Source: Hemibagrus wyckioides
Lineage: Eukaryota; Chordata; Actinopteri; Siluriformes; Bagridae
Direction: 5' to 3'
Length of the DNA stretch: 64,000 bases
Assembly: GCF_019097595.1 (NCBI RefSeq)
Contig: NC_080713.1
Coordinates: forward strand, 9,265,699 to 9,329,698
The position numbers and the translations under genes are program-made. The notes under the pieces were generated by a model that worked only from the letters and a program-made list of their open reading frames with translations, searched no databases and was not told the DNA's origin. Below, piece by piece: positions 35,364-48,244 of the stretch (positions are counted from its first letter, which is position 1; the number at the start of each line of letters is the position of its first letter).

Positions 35364-36611
35364 CACTATATTGCCAAAAGTATTCGCTCACCCATCCAAA
35401 TAATCAGAATCAGGTGTTCCAATCACTTCCATGGCCACAGGTGTATAAAATCAAGCACCTAGGCATGCAGACTGTTTTTACAAACATTTGTGAAAGAATG
35501 GGTCGCTCTCAGGAGCTCAGTGAATTCCAGCGTGGAACTGTGATAGGATGCCACCTGTGCAACAAATCCAGTCGTGAAATTTCCTCGCTCCTAAATATTC
35601 CACAGTCAACTGTCAGCTGTATTATAAGAATGTGGAAGTGTTTGGGAACGACAGCAACTCAGCCACGAAGTGGTAGGCCACGTAAACTGACGGAGCGGGG
35701 TCAGCGGATGCTGAGGCGCATAGTGCGAAGAGGTCTCCAACTTTCTGCAGAGTCAATCGCTACAGACCTCCAAACTTCATGTGACCTTCAGATTAGCTCA
35801 AGAACAGTGCGCAGAGAGCTTCATGGAATGGGTTTCCATGGCCGAGCAGCTGCATCCAAGCCATACATCACCAAGTGCAATGCAAAGCGTCGGATGCAGT
35901 GGTGTAAAGCACGCTGCCACTGGACTCTAGAGCAGTGGAGACACGTTCTCTGGAGTGATGAATCGCGCTTCTCCATCTGGCAATCTGATGGACGAGTCTG
36001 GGTTTGGCGGTTGCCAGGAGAACGGTACTTGTCTGACTGCATTGTGCCAAGTGTAAAGTTTGGTGGAGGGGGGATTATGGTGTGGGGTTGTTTTTCAGGA
36101 GCTGGGCTTGGCCCCTTAGTTCCAGTGAAAGGAACTCTGAATGCTTCAGCATACCAAGACATTTTGGACAATTCCATGCTCCCAACTTTGTGGGAACAGT
36201 TTGGAGCTGGCCCCTTCCTCTTCCAACATGACTGTGCACCAGTGCACAAAGCAAGGTCCATAAAGACATGGATGACAGAGTCTGGTGTGGATGAACTTGA
36301 CTGGCCTGCACAGAGTCCTGACCTCAACCCGATAGAACACCTTTGGGATGAATTAGAGCGGAGACTGAGAGCCAGGCCTTCTCGTCCAACATCAGTGTGT
36401 GACCTCACAAATGCGCTTCTGGAAGAATGGTCAAAAATTCCCATAAACACACTCCTAAACCTTGTGGACAGCCTTCCCAGAAGAGTTGAAGCTGTTATAG
36501 CTGCAAAGGGTGGACCGACGTCATATTGAACCCTATGGATTAGGAATGGGATGTCACTTAAGTTCATATACGAGTCAAGGCAGGTGAGCGAATACTTTTG
36601 GCAATATAGTG
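35364..36611 (+). mobile_element. Complete Tc1-type transposon with intact transposase
   Basis: 1248 bp, bounded by CACTATATTGCCAAAAGTAT and its complement (inverted ends of about 28 bp through gctcacc), flanked by TA at 35362-35363 and 36612-36613. These are the standard Tc1/mariner hallmarks. It holds one uninterrupted transposase gene. Inverted ends appear identical to each other. Flanking leader carries tgtataaaatc, a possible TATA box for the transposase, at about 35441-35451. All parts needed for an autonomous element are present by inspection. Confidence 0.96.
35498..36529 (+). CDS. Tc1/mariner transposase, DD34E, uninterrupted
   Basis: 343 residues, the normal Tc1 length. It catalyses cut-and-paste transposition in the nucleus by binding the inverted ends and cutting at TA. 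The first helix-turn-helix lies at about residues 8-45 ([16 protein letters not shown]), the GRPR-type linker GRPRKL at 59-64, and a second DNA-binding domain at about 65-115. The catalytic triad is D154 (LWSDESRF), D245 ([11 protein letters not shown]) and E280 ([13 protein letters not shown]), with 34 residues between the second Asp and the Glu. A glycine-rich GGGGIMVWG box is at 189-197. I chose ATG 35498 because MGRS openings are usual; an in-frame ATG 33 bases upstream is possible. No stop or frameshift. Function is untested; DNA-binding or catalytic missense changes could still disable it. Confidence 0.95.
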   Translation: MGRSQELSEFQRGTVIGCHLCNKSSREISSLLNIPQSTVSCIIRMWKCLGTTATQPRSGRPRKLTERGQRMLRRIVRRGLQLSAESIATDLQTSCDLQISSRTVRRELHGMGFHGRAAASKPYITKCNAKRRMQWCKARCHWTLEQWRHVLWSDESRFSIWQSDGRVWVWRLPGERYLSDCIVPSVKFGGGGIMVWGCFSGAGLGPLVPVKGTLNASAYQDILDNSMLPTLWEQFGAGPFLFQHDCAPVHKARSIKTWMTESGVDELDWPAQSPDLNPIEHLWDELERRLRARPSRPTSVCDLTNALLEEWSKIPINTLLNLVDSLPRRVEAVIAAKGGPTSY

Positions 36612-36613
36612 TA

Positions 36614-37263
36614 TATTGTGCTCAATTAGAGGAAATGGCAAATTTGAGTAATCAATATTTATAGAATTTTCCCATTTAGATCTAGACCATGCTTAATGAA
36701 GTTATTGGTCACCCACATTTCTCAGTTTACATAGTCCTGTTCCCTACTTTCAATTGCTATTTTCAAAGTAGTAGAAATGGGCCTAAGGGCTTGACAAGCA
36801 AAATGTTGTTATTTTCATATCAACCTTGTTTTAAAAAATGTAACCAAAAAACAATGTAGTTCAAGGACCACTGCATGAGATTCTGTTTATTTAGCCAATA
36901 CATTCTCCTTCATCTCATGTGCATATACATCATGCATATACTGTATACACTAGTGATTTTTATATACAAATGCTTTCTATCCAGAATCTTTCATTAATCA
37001 ACATTTCATTGTTATCAAGTAGAATGCTAGTTGCATCATCCACTGATAAATATTATTACTATAGCAAGCAGTAGTAGGAATTCTTGGTGGCTCCATAGTA
37101 CAGCAACTGGGGACTAGCAGTGATAAAATTACTCTGTGAACATAATCCTAACCCTTGCATTACACTTTTACATGGGTCAGGCCTGCAATTCACAACATAT
37201 TAAACAGTGAATCCAAAAATCAGGAAATAAAAAGGACATTGTGGAATGACCAAAATGTCACTG
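36614..37263. other. No recognised gene
   Basis: Noncoding AT-rich sequence right of the complete Tc1 element. Confidence 0.35.

Positions 37264-37326
<63 letters not shown>
37264..37326. repeat. (GATA)n microsatellite, about 15 units
   Basis: Uninterrupted GATA tetranucleotide run. Confidence 0.95.
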
Positions 37327-38024
37327 GATTATTTTTTGTTTAACCTTTCCAAATGTATTGTGTTAAGATGAATATATTTTATATATCTTTATAAAAAGTA
37401 AACAGTGTACTAGATTGTGATTTGTGCTGTGATTCCTATAGTCACTATATAGGCCTGTAAAAGTGTCTTAAACATTTTGTAAGTTTTATAAAAAATATAA
37501 TATTATGTACTGCATCTGTGAAACAACATTTCAGTAAGAACGCTTACATTAATTACAGTAACAACTCATTTGCTAGTCATTGTACGTTACTGTAAATTAA
37601 AAAAATAATTATTTATTTCAGAAAATATAAAGTGTTAAATATTTCTAGGACTCAACACACAACAAAACATTATTTAATAAATTAATAAATTAATACAATC
37701 ATCACATCCCATTTGGCTAGTCATGTTATTGCAGCCTGTGAATTGTTGCTACAAACTATAGCACATGCTAAAGCACTCTCAGAATTAAACGTATCACTTT
37801 TGCTTGTGCTGCGCTGGTACTACACTGCATACCATGGATCTTTCATTCCTTTAGTGTCTATCCTCTCCCTGAAAATCTGAATATATTTTCTATTTAAAAA
37901 TAATTTAAGGTACATTACTGGACCTTAAGGATCACTGATTTTCCTAAGAAGGTACATATGATGTACTTTTAAAAAGCAAGATACACTATAAAGATCTTAT
38001 AGACTCTACAACATAGGGGACATG
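37327..38024. other. No recognised gene
   Basis: AT-rich noncoding sequence. Nothing supported. Confidence 0.35.
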
Positions 38025-38240
38025 ATGGCTTAGTTAGCCTCCAGGGTTGGAGGTTTAAGTCCCGTGTCTGCCCTGTCTATCTGCTTTGAGCATTTCCTCT
38101 GGTTACTCTGGTTTCCTCCCCCATTCTGAAGACATGAGATGCTGATTGTCGTCTCTAAATTGTACATCGTGTGTGTATGTGATGTTGGCCATGTCCACTA
38201 GGACAGGCTGCAGGTTCGCTGCATCCCTGTGTAAGATAAA
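38025..38240 (+). repeat. Dispersed teleost repeat, degenerate
   Basis: Contains ggacatgatggcttagttag, tttcctcccccattctgaag and cactaggacaggctgcaggt in the usual order of a common fish repeat (related to 1715-1945). Noncoding. Confidence 0.45.
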
Positions 38241-39384
38241 ATTACAGAAAATGTATGAAAGGCCCTGGATCGAGGAAAAGAACAGTTTGTTACTTTCACT
38301 TCTTCTGTCTTTAGACTTGTCTCATTTTCTTTATTCAGGAAGTTTGGGATTATGAGAGAGAAGTGAAACATGCTGATATGTGGTCATTTTGACACATTTC
38401 TCTTATGCAGTGCAATCAACGCACACAGAATTACAGTACAAATCCACTTATGCAACAATGTGATTTATATGCAACATCATTGTGTGCCACACATTCCAGT
38501 TTATTTATTTATTTATTTGACTACAGATTTCATTTATTTGCTTCTCAGACCTATGAGTGAGATAGAATCCTATCTAAGCATACAGCTGTGCGGTGTTAAG
38601 GGTTTTACTCAAGGTCCCACTGATGGCCTGGGGGTCATGTGATTTGAACTAACCTAACCAATGACTGCCAATCAGAGCCCAAAAAAAGTTTCATAAATGT
38701 GTATGTTTGTAATAAGGCTCTCTACCACAGTATATCGGGATTTAAATGAAAGAATGTACATGATCTGAAAGTGCTGAATATGCTGTATATCAAAGTGCTG
38801 ACTTTCACCCATAAATCCAAATAATCCAAATAAATGGTGTAGGAACTACAGCACAGTTTTCCCAGAATTGTATGGAATTTTTTAGTTTATTTTATTCCTC
38901 AAAAATCTCATCTGGACTTTTTGATGGACAAATGATTTCCATCTTGTGGTAAAACCTTTGTATTTACTCTGGTGAAATCTTCTCTTGACTTTTTACACAG
39001 AGATGCCTACCTCTGAAGCTCTGAAGAACCAATTTACATTTTTCAGCCTAATGATAGCTAGCTTCACTGCCTGTGACATCTCTTTGGATTTCATTTTGAG
39101 AATTAACAGCAATAGAATCCAAATGCAGAGCAATGCCACAGTTCTAGAACTTTTATCTGCTGATTTATAAGTGCAGACTCGCACATCTGGCCAGGGAACA
39201 GATGAGTACCCAATTGTCCTAACACTTAGTTCTATTAAAAGTTTGATATTAAAAATATTCTAATTTTTACACCATTTATTCTTCAGTAAAATAATACTTT
39301 AGTATTGAATGAAAATGTCTAGGTAAATACTTTATTGTTTGACAGCAGCCATATTTGACACCGAGAATTTGGTATCATTCTCTA
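38241..39384. other. No recognised gene; SINE-like scrap
   Basis: Noncoding. The stretch at about 38570-38660 (gtgttaagggttttactcaa, ggtcccactgatggcctggg) resembles the 3' half of the SINE-like family seen at 21268 and 50231. Confidence 0.35.
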
Positions 39385-39575
39385 TGAAGCAGGAATGCAC
39401 ATGTCCATCGTAGGTCACCACATACATTCACACACTTAATCACACCTAAAGACAAATTGCAGTCACCAGTCCACCTCCTGGCATATTTGTAAGAGATACA
39501 AACCTTTCCTGCAACCAGAAAACCTGGTGCTGTGTCCCTGAATGAAGCACACCTATAACTAAGAATGGTCACTCA
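39385..39575 (+). repeat. Dispersed teleost repeat, partial
   Basis: Contains attcacacacttaatcacac, ctaaagacaaattgcagtca and ccagtccacctcctggca, matching the central part of the 2825-3130 family. Confidence 0.45.
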
Positions 39576-40179
39576 TATATAAATGCAGGGGGAAAAAAAG
39601 AAGCAAAAACAAGCTTTTTTTTTTGGGAAAATTTTTAATAGTTATTGAACGTTCTACATCTTACAGTAAATATTATACAATTACAAACTTGGCATAATTC
39701 TGTCACTGAGATCACTAATTGATCTTCCAAAAAAATGATAAAAACCCATAAAAATAATAAAAACATATTTACACTTCATATCACAGGCCTGAAACGGGTC
39801 TCGTCGCCTTGTAAGAGCATTCAGTTCAGTTTTATTGATAGGTATGCAACAACTGCTACAAAACAGATGTACAGATTACTGTGTAATGTTTTACCAACAA
39901 GAATGATCAAAATGTTCTTATCCTTGGTGTGTATTTGGAAGACGATGAGTTTCCCCTTCAGAATTTAGCTTAAACAGCAAAAAAAAAAACCCAATAAAAA
40001 ATAAAAAAAACACAGCTGACGAGGCATATGCTGAAATGTTAGATGATGGCTCAATAAAATTAAAGCATGTGACACATTGTGGACACATTCAAATTTTGTC
40101 ATTAATTAGGAGGAATCTGCCTAGGCAGTTAGTATTTTTGGGCAGTGTTTTTCGCCTAAGATATGATTTTTCTTCTTGC

Positions 40180-40220
<41 letters not shown>

Positions 40221-40984
40221 TGCATTATGTGAGTCTTTTTTTTAGTGAATCCTATGATTCTATTCTATTCTAGTAAGAGAAAGCATGAAACAATTGATGT
40301 ACTTTAATTTTACACATGCTATAATGTCCAAGCCATAACTATAAGATTTGGACATTTTAGTATAGTATGAAGAAAGCAATTTTTTTTTTTTACTTACAAA
40401 CTATGTTTAATTAGAAACAGACCCTTTTATGTTCTGGTATCTGATAATTTAAGAGTAGCACAATTTTTCTTGAAGCCAGCAAATATAAAGACAGCAAAGC
40501 AACAGAATAAATGAGAGGATGAGACTGTTTACAGGCCTGTGCTCTGAAATGTCCCTCACACGGTTAGGCACCACACTCCTGATCATCTACTTAAGAATAA
40601 AAGGAACATCAATCATTAATAAAAACTTAAATAACACTTATGGTAAAAAGCGCAATAATTACAGGTAAGTGTGGACTCATTTACTTTCAAATCTAACCAA
40701 CTTTCATTAGTGTAAAAATATCAACAAAAACACTTCTAAATCCTACATTTTCGATGCAAGAGGTTCGACTTCCATCTCAGGAGCGACCTCAACCAGTGAA
40801 CTGATTAATAACTTTAAATTGCATTGATTGCATTAAGTCTTGCATTACAAATCTGATTTGTTCTGATATCAATATTTCACTGCCTGCCATAATACTGTTA
40901 TTAAGACTAGAAGGGTTAACAGACTTTAATATTGAAAAGGAGAAAGTGACAGAAGGAAAGACCAAGGTCTTTTTGAAATATTTA
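39576..40984. other. No recognised gene; long poly(A)
   Basis: Noncoding AT-rich DNA with a 36-base poly(A) at 40184-40219 and shorter A/T runs. No gene recognised. Confidence 0.35.
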
Positions 40985-41440
40985 CAATGCCCTCCAGACA
41001 TACTAGCTTTAAAAAATAAGACCAAAATATTACACACAAAATGTAAAAAATTTCCACTCAAACAGTAGGAGAAACTTTGTATCTTGGTTCTAGCAAAATC
41101 ATTCATTAAAACTAAAATAATAGCATTTTCTCTGAAGAATATTTGTACCAAAATTAGTGACACCCCTGAGAAATATTCGAAATAAATGAAAATGAAAAAA
41201 CAACAACAACTTTATTATGCCTCTATTACTAAGCGTCTCCAACCTTTTTAAGATATTACAGGAAGAGGCTCAGTGCGAAATCACGAAGAATGAATTAGAA
41301 AGGTGCCAATATTTTTGAAAACATTTTGCAGAAGAAATTACACCAATGAATAAAATGTGTTAAATAGGTTTAAATAAATGCATGCCAATTTTGTGTTGTG
41401 TAAGTCTGGGGTGCCAATAATTCTGGAGGGCACTGTACAT
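40985..41440. mobile_element. Short Tc1-derived non-autonomous element
   Basis: Left end acaatgccctccaga and right end tctggagggcactgtac are near-perfect inverted repeats. Internal motifs tgccaat(a)att and gggtgccaataattctgg match the end of a known fish Tc1 type. About 455 bp without transposase. Confidence 0.6.
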
Positions 41441-42039
41441 ATAAAGTACTTAATACTAGGATTACATATGTTATAAGAAAACTTGTTCAATGACAAACAG
41501 CCAAACAATGACAAAAAAAGTTTTTTTTCTATACCTTACCAAACACTTTGCTTAAATTATATGCAAATATTCCTTACCAAATGCCTTTTGCTTAGTTACC
41601 ATCTAAACTTAAGTCAGTTCGTGTTAGTAGCATTAGCATCTGCCTGTAGTTTATCTGCCTGTAGCTTAGCGAGGCTCATTCAGCAACTGTTTGTACAATC
41701 ACACTAGTATAAACAGACAATCTGACAACCTAAGATACCAGAAAAAATGGATAGCTGGATAAAATCCTGCTAGCTGGATCGAGTATCAGTTGCCACTACA
41801 ATTAATCGTTTTTCCTGTCTGTAGTGACACATGGGTTTGTGTGATTGACAGATGTAATACAGAGGAAGTAATGATCTGAAAGCTACAACCACTCTGGTGT
41901 TTATGGGTAGAATGATTGGAAATCTCATTGGATGAATTAATTTTTATACAAACACAGTGGTTATGCATGTAATACATTACCTTGCATAAGAATTTATTAG
42001 GATTAAATGCCATCTACACAAAACAGCCCATGAAACCAA
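41441..42039. other. No recognised gene
   Basis: Noncoding sequence. Short frames on both strands only. Confidence 0.35.
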
Positions 42040-42625
42040 AGAAGGGAAAACTGGGTCAGGGTTGACGGCAACATGGATGAAGCCAACTTCAATCTGATAA
42101 AACGATGTGTTTAGTCTGCAAGAGACTTGAGACTAGGGCAGTGGCAGTCCAAACAGGACAATGAACTAAAATCTATTGAGCAATAGAATACTAAGAACTT
42201 TTGTGAGAATTTGTTAGAATGGCCTAGTCAAAGCCCAGACCTCAAACTGATCACAAGACATAAAACTTACTTTTCGTTAACATCAATCTCCCATCCAATC
42301 TGACAGAGGTTACACAATTTTACCTAAAAGAACAGGACAGGGATATCAGAATCCAGATGGGAAAAGCCGAGCTCCAATCCCAGAGAACTTTATTTGAAAC
42401 CAAAGGTGGTTCTGCCAAGTTCTGACCCAAGGAAGAATACTTATACAAGCAACTAGTAGCTGCATTTTTGTTTAACTAACTTTTTAAACACAATTAAAAC
42501 AGATTTTCTATCTTCAAAATTTAGACATATTGTGTAAATCCTCAATTTGGTCCATTTGGTCCGATTGCACTGCAAAAGGTGGTAAAATTCTAGGGGGTTA
42601 AATACTTATGCAAGGCACGATGTAC
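42040..42625 (+). pseudogene. Old Tc1-like transposon, 3' half
   Basis: Follows the order of a known old fish Tc1 type: tcaaagcccagacctcaaac (SPDLxxI), tctcccatccaatctgacag, the aaaggtggttctgccaagtt end of the transposase (KGGSxKF), then an AT-rich leader-like stretch and the element end gttaaatacttatgcaaggc. Many stops and frameshifts. A different lineage from the 35 kb and 21 kb elements. Confidence 0.7.
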
Positions 42626-43213
42626 TTCATCAATGAATGAAAACACATAAATGCTTAATACTTGGGCATTTGGATACTCCACATACATCCCTATACATGA
42701 CATTTATATCCTGAATTTGCTTCCTTGTAACCTCAGTCTGAACCAGATGCTTAACACCGACAACTGTTAACATGCACTGCATATCCTCTATTATGGAATG
42801 TTTATATGCTTTAATTCACAACTATTTTTTTTTTTACTTTTACATTTTTGCAAGTGTATAGATTTGACATGGCAGATGGTAGGCTGTGATTGGGATACAG
42901 TCAAAAGAACAACAAAACTGTATTCCGAAAAAATTTTGAAGAATTTTTGTCCTATGCTGCCACAAACGTATATAAAAAAAGTGGAAAGTAGTTTGGTTGT
43001 AATCTTGTGCAAGTTTTCTTCCTCTCACTCTCTCCTTTTGGATAAAGGAATGTTTCTCAAAAGCTTTGCTAAAAACTGACCTTGATATCTGAGTGTCTTT
43101 ACGTTTCATAAAATCTCTGTGAGTCTTCTATTCAGATTAAAATATTTCAAGTAGTGGTAGAGTAGCCTAAATGATAAATGTGTTTATTGAGAATAATATT
43201 ACTTTCATGACTA
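42626..43213. other. No recognised gene
   Basis: Noncoding AT-rich sequence. Nothing supported. Confidence 0.35.
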
Positions 43214-43912
43214 GGGATGTGCCGATAGTCAATAATATGATAAGCATTTGCATACTCCCAACAAGAAGCCGGTCTTATTCTTGGAATTTTTGAGGGCAAC
43301 ACTGCATATACCTTTCTTGGTGTGGGCAATCCCATAATTCCATACACTGGAACAGATTTCCATGAGAGTTGCAGCTTGCTGTCTTTTCTGCGGAGTAAGT
43401 TTACAAATTTTCATTTCTGTGCTTGTATATCTGTTTGTTGATGGTCAGAAATCCTTCTGTTCAAAATCAGTTCACTAATCTACTGTGATCTCATGACTTA
43501 TGCAGTTACCATGTGCAGTTTAATTGACATGCAATTTAGCCTTAGTTACAAGAAAGATTTTATTTGCTGCTGCTGTTTGAGGTTGTTTGTCCTTAAAGTG
43601 CAACCAGACAAGACAGATCCTTTAAAAAAAATTGTGGCTCCTGTGGGAGATGCCTTTAGAACAGACTGCAGCAGAATTCTTTAAAATGTATTTCAGGATA
43701 GCATCAGTAACCCTGTTTTTTCCATTTAAGAGCATGTGTGCTCCCCATATCAGCCATCAGTTTCCTTCAATTACACTCCTTCTGTGCTACAAAAATAAAA
43801 AATTCATGCTAGCCAAAGTGAAAGATTGTTTTTTTAATACACAATTTCATGGTAATATTTATAAAGGCTGCCCTAAATGATCGTCATTGAAAAACTGAAT
43901 ATCGGCACATTC
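43214..43912 (-). mobile_element. hAT-like non-autonomous element (tentative)
   Basis: Ends TAGGGATGTGCCGATA and TATCGGCACATTCCTA are inverted with one mismatch; TAGGG-type termini suit hAT elements. On the minus strand a 61-codon frame (43229-43414) includes EICSSVWNYGIAHTKKGICS, loosely like the start of a BED zinc finger. An 8-bp target duplication is not evident, so the class is tentative. Confidence 0.45.
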
Positions 43913-45690
43913 CTAATCAAACCTAATGGGTACTGTAATATATACTTGTCTTCTTTTAGTAGATCATTAAATAGAGTGTACCGTATATTTGATTATTATG
44001 TATCTATGTGTCAATATGCTGATATTATTTTATAAAGTAATTGATATGTACTGAAGTGCGTTCATAGATTACAAGGGATTAGGATTCACAACATTCTCTC
44101 TTTCAATGTTGTTATATGCCAAGGCAGTTTTTAATTATTGCATTTAACAAGTACTTCTCAAATCCGTGCAGCGAGGCCTCAGGGCCCAAATGTTCACAGA
44201 GGACGAGAGGGATTTCTCAACTGGTCACCTTTATGCCTTTTTCTGCTCTACTTGTTCTTATCCTACATTAACACTAGGAAGGGACAACGTGACTTCCTGT
44301 GGCAGCACACAACCTCAGTGTCAACACGGAATGTCTGCACGACGGAAGGTGCACCTTTGAGTCCACATATGGACATGTGGTGGGCTTATATAGGGAAATG
44401 TACACTGAATATACACTGAGTGGGCATGACCTGAAAGCCATATATGAAAACATGGACATGTCCTTGAGACCAGATATGAAAATAGAATTGACTTTGAATG
44501 CTGCTGCATTTCTGTTAACTCTGAAGTAGGAATTATGTCATTTTTGACCTTTGCACAGTCGAGCTACAAGGTAGAGGAAAAATCATATTTTGTTTGCTCT
44601 GTCCAAGCCAGTTATTAACTTCAATGTTCATGATGTATTTACCTTCTCAAAACAGCATACAGAGTTATGTCTGTATGTCGACTCATCTAAAGCAAATACT
44701 ACTTAAATTATATTTAAAAGCAGTACATTGGAGAGTATGCAGAGCCATGCGGATGAGTAATATTGTTTGTTTTTTCCTAGTCAGAGGTCGGAATGTCTGA
44801 ATTATTAGCTCTAGTTTAACTTTGCTTGAAAGCTGTAAATAAAGTGTGTGTGTTATTGAGTCTATATAAGATCTTCCAACTTTCATTGGCAGTCATATAT
44901 GCTCATACATTATCAAAGGCTTTGTTATCCAGCTAGCCATCATCAAATCCTCTCAGATAACATCTGATAAATTAGACTGAGTCAGATTTATAAAGGTTCA
45001 TACTCTTGAAACATGAGCTAACCTGACAGGATTTAAAAGGTTATATTTATAAATATTAATATCATTCAATGCAAATGCTAGTTAGCAACAACGTCTGAGA
45101 TTTATGATTATACATTTGAGTTTCTCAAAAACACAGAAACAAGTATTTGTATGAGCTAAAAGACATACCCATCTCTCAGACCTAAAGATCTGCCCATTGG
45201 TCTACATCCCGTATACAAAGCATCTGATTATGGCACAGTTACAATCACATCAAGATTTCCCTAAACTGTCTGCAATGTTGGATAGTCAATGCTTGATATG
45301 AACAATTTGTTAAATGAGTACAATTTAAACCAAAAGAAATAACATATCAATGCATTTTTAAAGGTAACTGGGTATCAGGTTTGCAGTAACCTATAAAAAC
45401 CACTTTCTACTGGAACACTGAAAAAAACGTAGCGTGCATGCCAGCAAGCGAAAAACTGGAGCAATAATTTGTCACTTTTTAAAGTGAACACAGAGTTGTT
45501 CTTCTACTTTGTGCCATCATTACTGTTTTGTTCTAAATGCAGAATAATGCATGATAAAATCCCTTTAAATCCCTTTGCTAAATGCGAAACACACCGACAA
45601 ACCAAAAACGCAACAACAAATTCAGAAACACAAACACCAGATAAAACCAGGAGGGGGAGATAATTACTGCAAGTATGACTATGGGAAGGA
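43913..45690. other. No confirmed gene; odd GC-richer stretch
   Basis: Mostly noncoding. 44160-44530 has higher GC and several overlapping open frames in both strands; I recognise no domain and no clean splice structure. A minus-strand AATAAA sits at 45701-45706, just to the right, and could end the FAM168A transcript. Confidence 0.35.
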
Positions 45691-47178
45691 AAAAAAATCA
45701 TTTATTCTGTTATCTTAGTTATGATATTTAATGCAAAATTATGCAAGTTACTGTAGCAAGAAGTAATTCTTTTGATTGAACAACTAAGGTTTCTTTAATA
45801 TTTAATTTTTTTTGCAAAATACTCATTTTAACATTTCATATGAGTATGAGTACATTCGGAAAAAATATATATAAATTAAAGCATCAGTAAAATGTTTAGT
45901 CTGATGTTTCTTCTTACTGGAAAAAATCTTACGATATTAATCTTATCCATAATGATGTGTCCTATAGCCGACCAGCAATGTGCATGTGTGTGTGTACAAT
46001 AAATACCTTTCTTAAAATTGATGCTAATGTTTGCTGATTTGCTGTTCCATATTTGGTTTGTCAGTGTGTTTCATACTTATGCTTCACTATAATTTAGAGC
46101 TCCTAAATTGAATGAAATCAGGACCCTGTCGATCCCGAACGTCCTCTGTCACGTATTTAACATTACGATGAAAACTGACCCTGATCCTTCAGCCTAAGTG
46201 CCATTTAAACATTACTTGCCTCCACTGAGACTGTGTGTTGGCAGGTGTTTCAGCGTGTATGTGCAACTGCAAACCTTTGCAATAGCACATATCTGCACAT
46301 CACATGCATCTATAGAATTATAATATGCATGTCATGATTTAGAAGCTTACTCTATCCAGATGATTCAATAAATAAAGTAACCGGAGTCCTCTACTAAGTG
46401 AATAACTGAGATTAGTGTAAGCGCTCGACATCCTAATGAAGTTTGAACCATGTCGAGCTGCCCTATGCACTGCTAAACTTATTACAAATGTACCTAATAA
46501 ACTGCTACAAGCTGGAAGACACCCTTGTTGTCAACGCTAGAAGATGAACAGAAGGAATTGGTGCGAAATCAAAACCGAAATGCAGAAACCCGTCTCAGCC
46601 CTTCTGATAAGGGAATCTGAAAATGACAAATCTACACAAATGTAAAGGAAAAACCCTGCACTACTGTTACTAAATTGTATAATATTTGGCATGACAGACA
46701 TGATGATGAGCATGGTGCAATGTACATTCCCACTTAACAGGGGAAAAATAGAACAATATGAACAAGAACAACAACAATATTAAAAAAAGCAAACAAACAA
46801 AAACAAAAAAAAAAACAAAACAAAAAGAAAACACACATTGTTTCAAAGTCGTAATTGGTCAAAATCATTCTGGAGTTTCTGCAGGAGTTGATTGTTAATA
46901 ATTATGATAAAAAATAAAAAAATAATAATAAAAAAAAAAAAAAACTTATGCAACAACATAGGTCAGGAATAGTAAGACTAAAACAAGAGGAAATTAAATT
47001 AGAACAATATGGAGGGAAAAAAATTAAATAAAAAAAAATAAAAAGCAGCTTTTACAAAAAGACGTAAGAATGCATAAAGTGACCTTTTTATTTTCTTCTG
47101 TTTCGGCAGACGCGACTGCTGATCACAGAGAGCCCGTGTAACACTTGAGGATTTTGCATACGACGTTTAACTCCAGAT
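45690..47178 (-). other. FAM168A: Putative terminal 3'UTR exon of FAM168A
   Basis: On the minus strand a pyrimidine-containing tract ends TCTCTTAAACAG and the exon would begin at 47178 with ATCTGGAGTTAAACG. The first 110 bases are complex and unlike the AT-rich surroundings, fitting a conserved 3'UTR block. AATAAA occurs at 47092-47087 (short form) and 45706-45701 (long form of about 1.5 kb). Between them are U-rich stretches on the transcript strand. It pairs with a consensus donor just after the FAM168A stop codon. The exon's 3' end is undetermined. Confidence 0.5.
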
Positions 47179-47629
47179 CTGTTTAAGAGAAAATTAAGGT
47201 ATAAGTGGGAATATCCCTTGTTGACATCCCAGAGCAACATAACAAAAAAGTTGCTAATCAACTGTTTCAACTGAGTGTCTACTTACAGCACAAGAGAAGG
47301 TATTTTTGGAGCAGAACAACCTCAGCGGAAATATAATTATGAAAAAATATGTAAATATACCCTATATACCTATCTTCTAGCTACAGTGGTGTCCAACAGT
47401 TTGCTACCTCTAGTAGAATGCTCATATTATGTGTCATTTTCTAATTGAATACAAATCTTTTCATTGCAATTCATATCATGAGCAGTACATTCAGTGGAAT
47501 ACATTATTTACAATGTTTATTTGAATTTTTTGTTATTTGTCATGGACTTCACAAGTTTGCGTGTCCCATTTTGAAAATCTGCAGATTTTTGGTAACAAAC
47601 TGGACATTATTTTATGATGTTCACATTCA

Positions 47630-48003
47630 TATACAAAATTGTTGGTACCCTTTCATTAAAGAAAGACAAACCCACAATGGTTACTGAAATAACTTGAAAC
47701 TGACACAAGTAATAATAATTAAAAAATGTAAATAAAATAAATGAAAAATCGCTTGATTACAGTGATTGCCTCAAAAGGTTAAATATTAATTTAAGGGTGC
47801 CATCATTTTTGTCCAGGCCAGTTTCATTAGTTTGTTTTTTTAAATGCTTCTGTTGAACCACAATTCAAAAGCAATGTCTGATTTTCATTAGTCAACTTTT
47901 AGTAAATTTTTGTTTATTATTACATTTGTCAGTTTCAAGTTATGAGTGAGCATTGTGGTTTTGCTTTCTTTAATGGAAGGGGACCAACAATTTTGTACAC
48001 ATG
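47630..48003. mobile_element. Tc1-derived MITE with long inverted ends
   Basis: Left arm (acaaaattgttggtaccctt, cattaaagaaag, acccacaatgg, aacttgaaactgaca) is mirrored by the right arm (tgtcagtttcaagtt, cattgtggtttt, ctttctttaatg, ggaccaacaattttgta) over about 85 bp. The interior still has ctggcctggac- and caaaaggtt-type scraps of the parent element. No transposase. Confidence 0.75.
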
Positions 48004-48111
48004 TGTACAAACCATACAGGGGTACTTAGTAGGATTACAATAACTGGGTGCCGTCCATCTGCTGCTCTGCCTTGTGTATTGGTGGAAAGGATGGATATTA
48101 ACATGGTGTAA

Positions 48112-48239
<128 letters not shown>

Positions 48240-48244
48240 CACAG

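Noticed and set aside
35821..36567. 248-codon minus-strand open frame
   Set aside because: Antisense shadow of the Tc1 transposase; the same shadow appears at 25098-25949 opposite the sibling copy.
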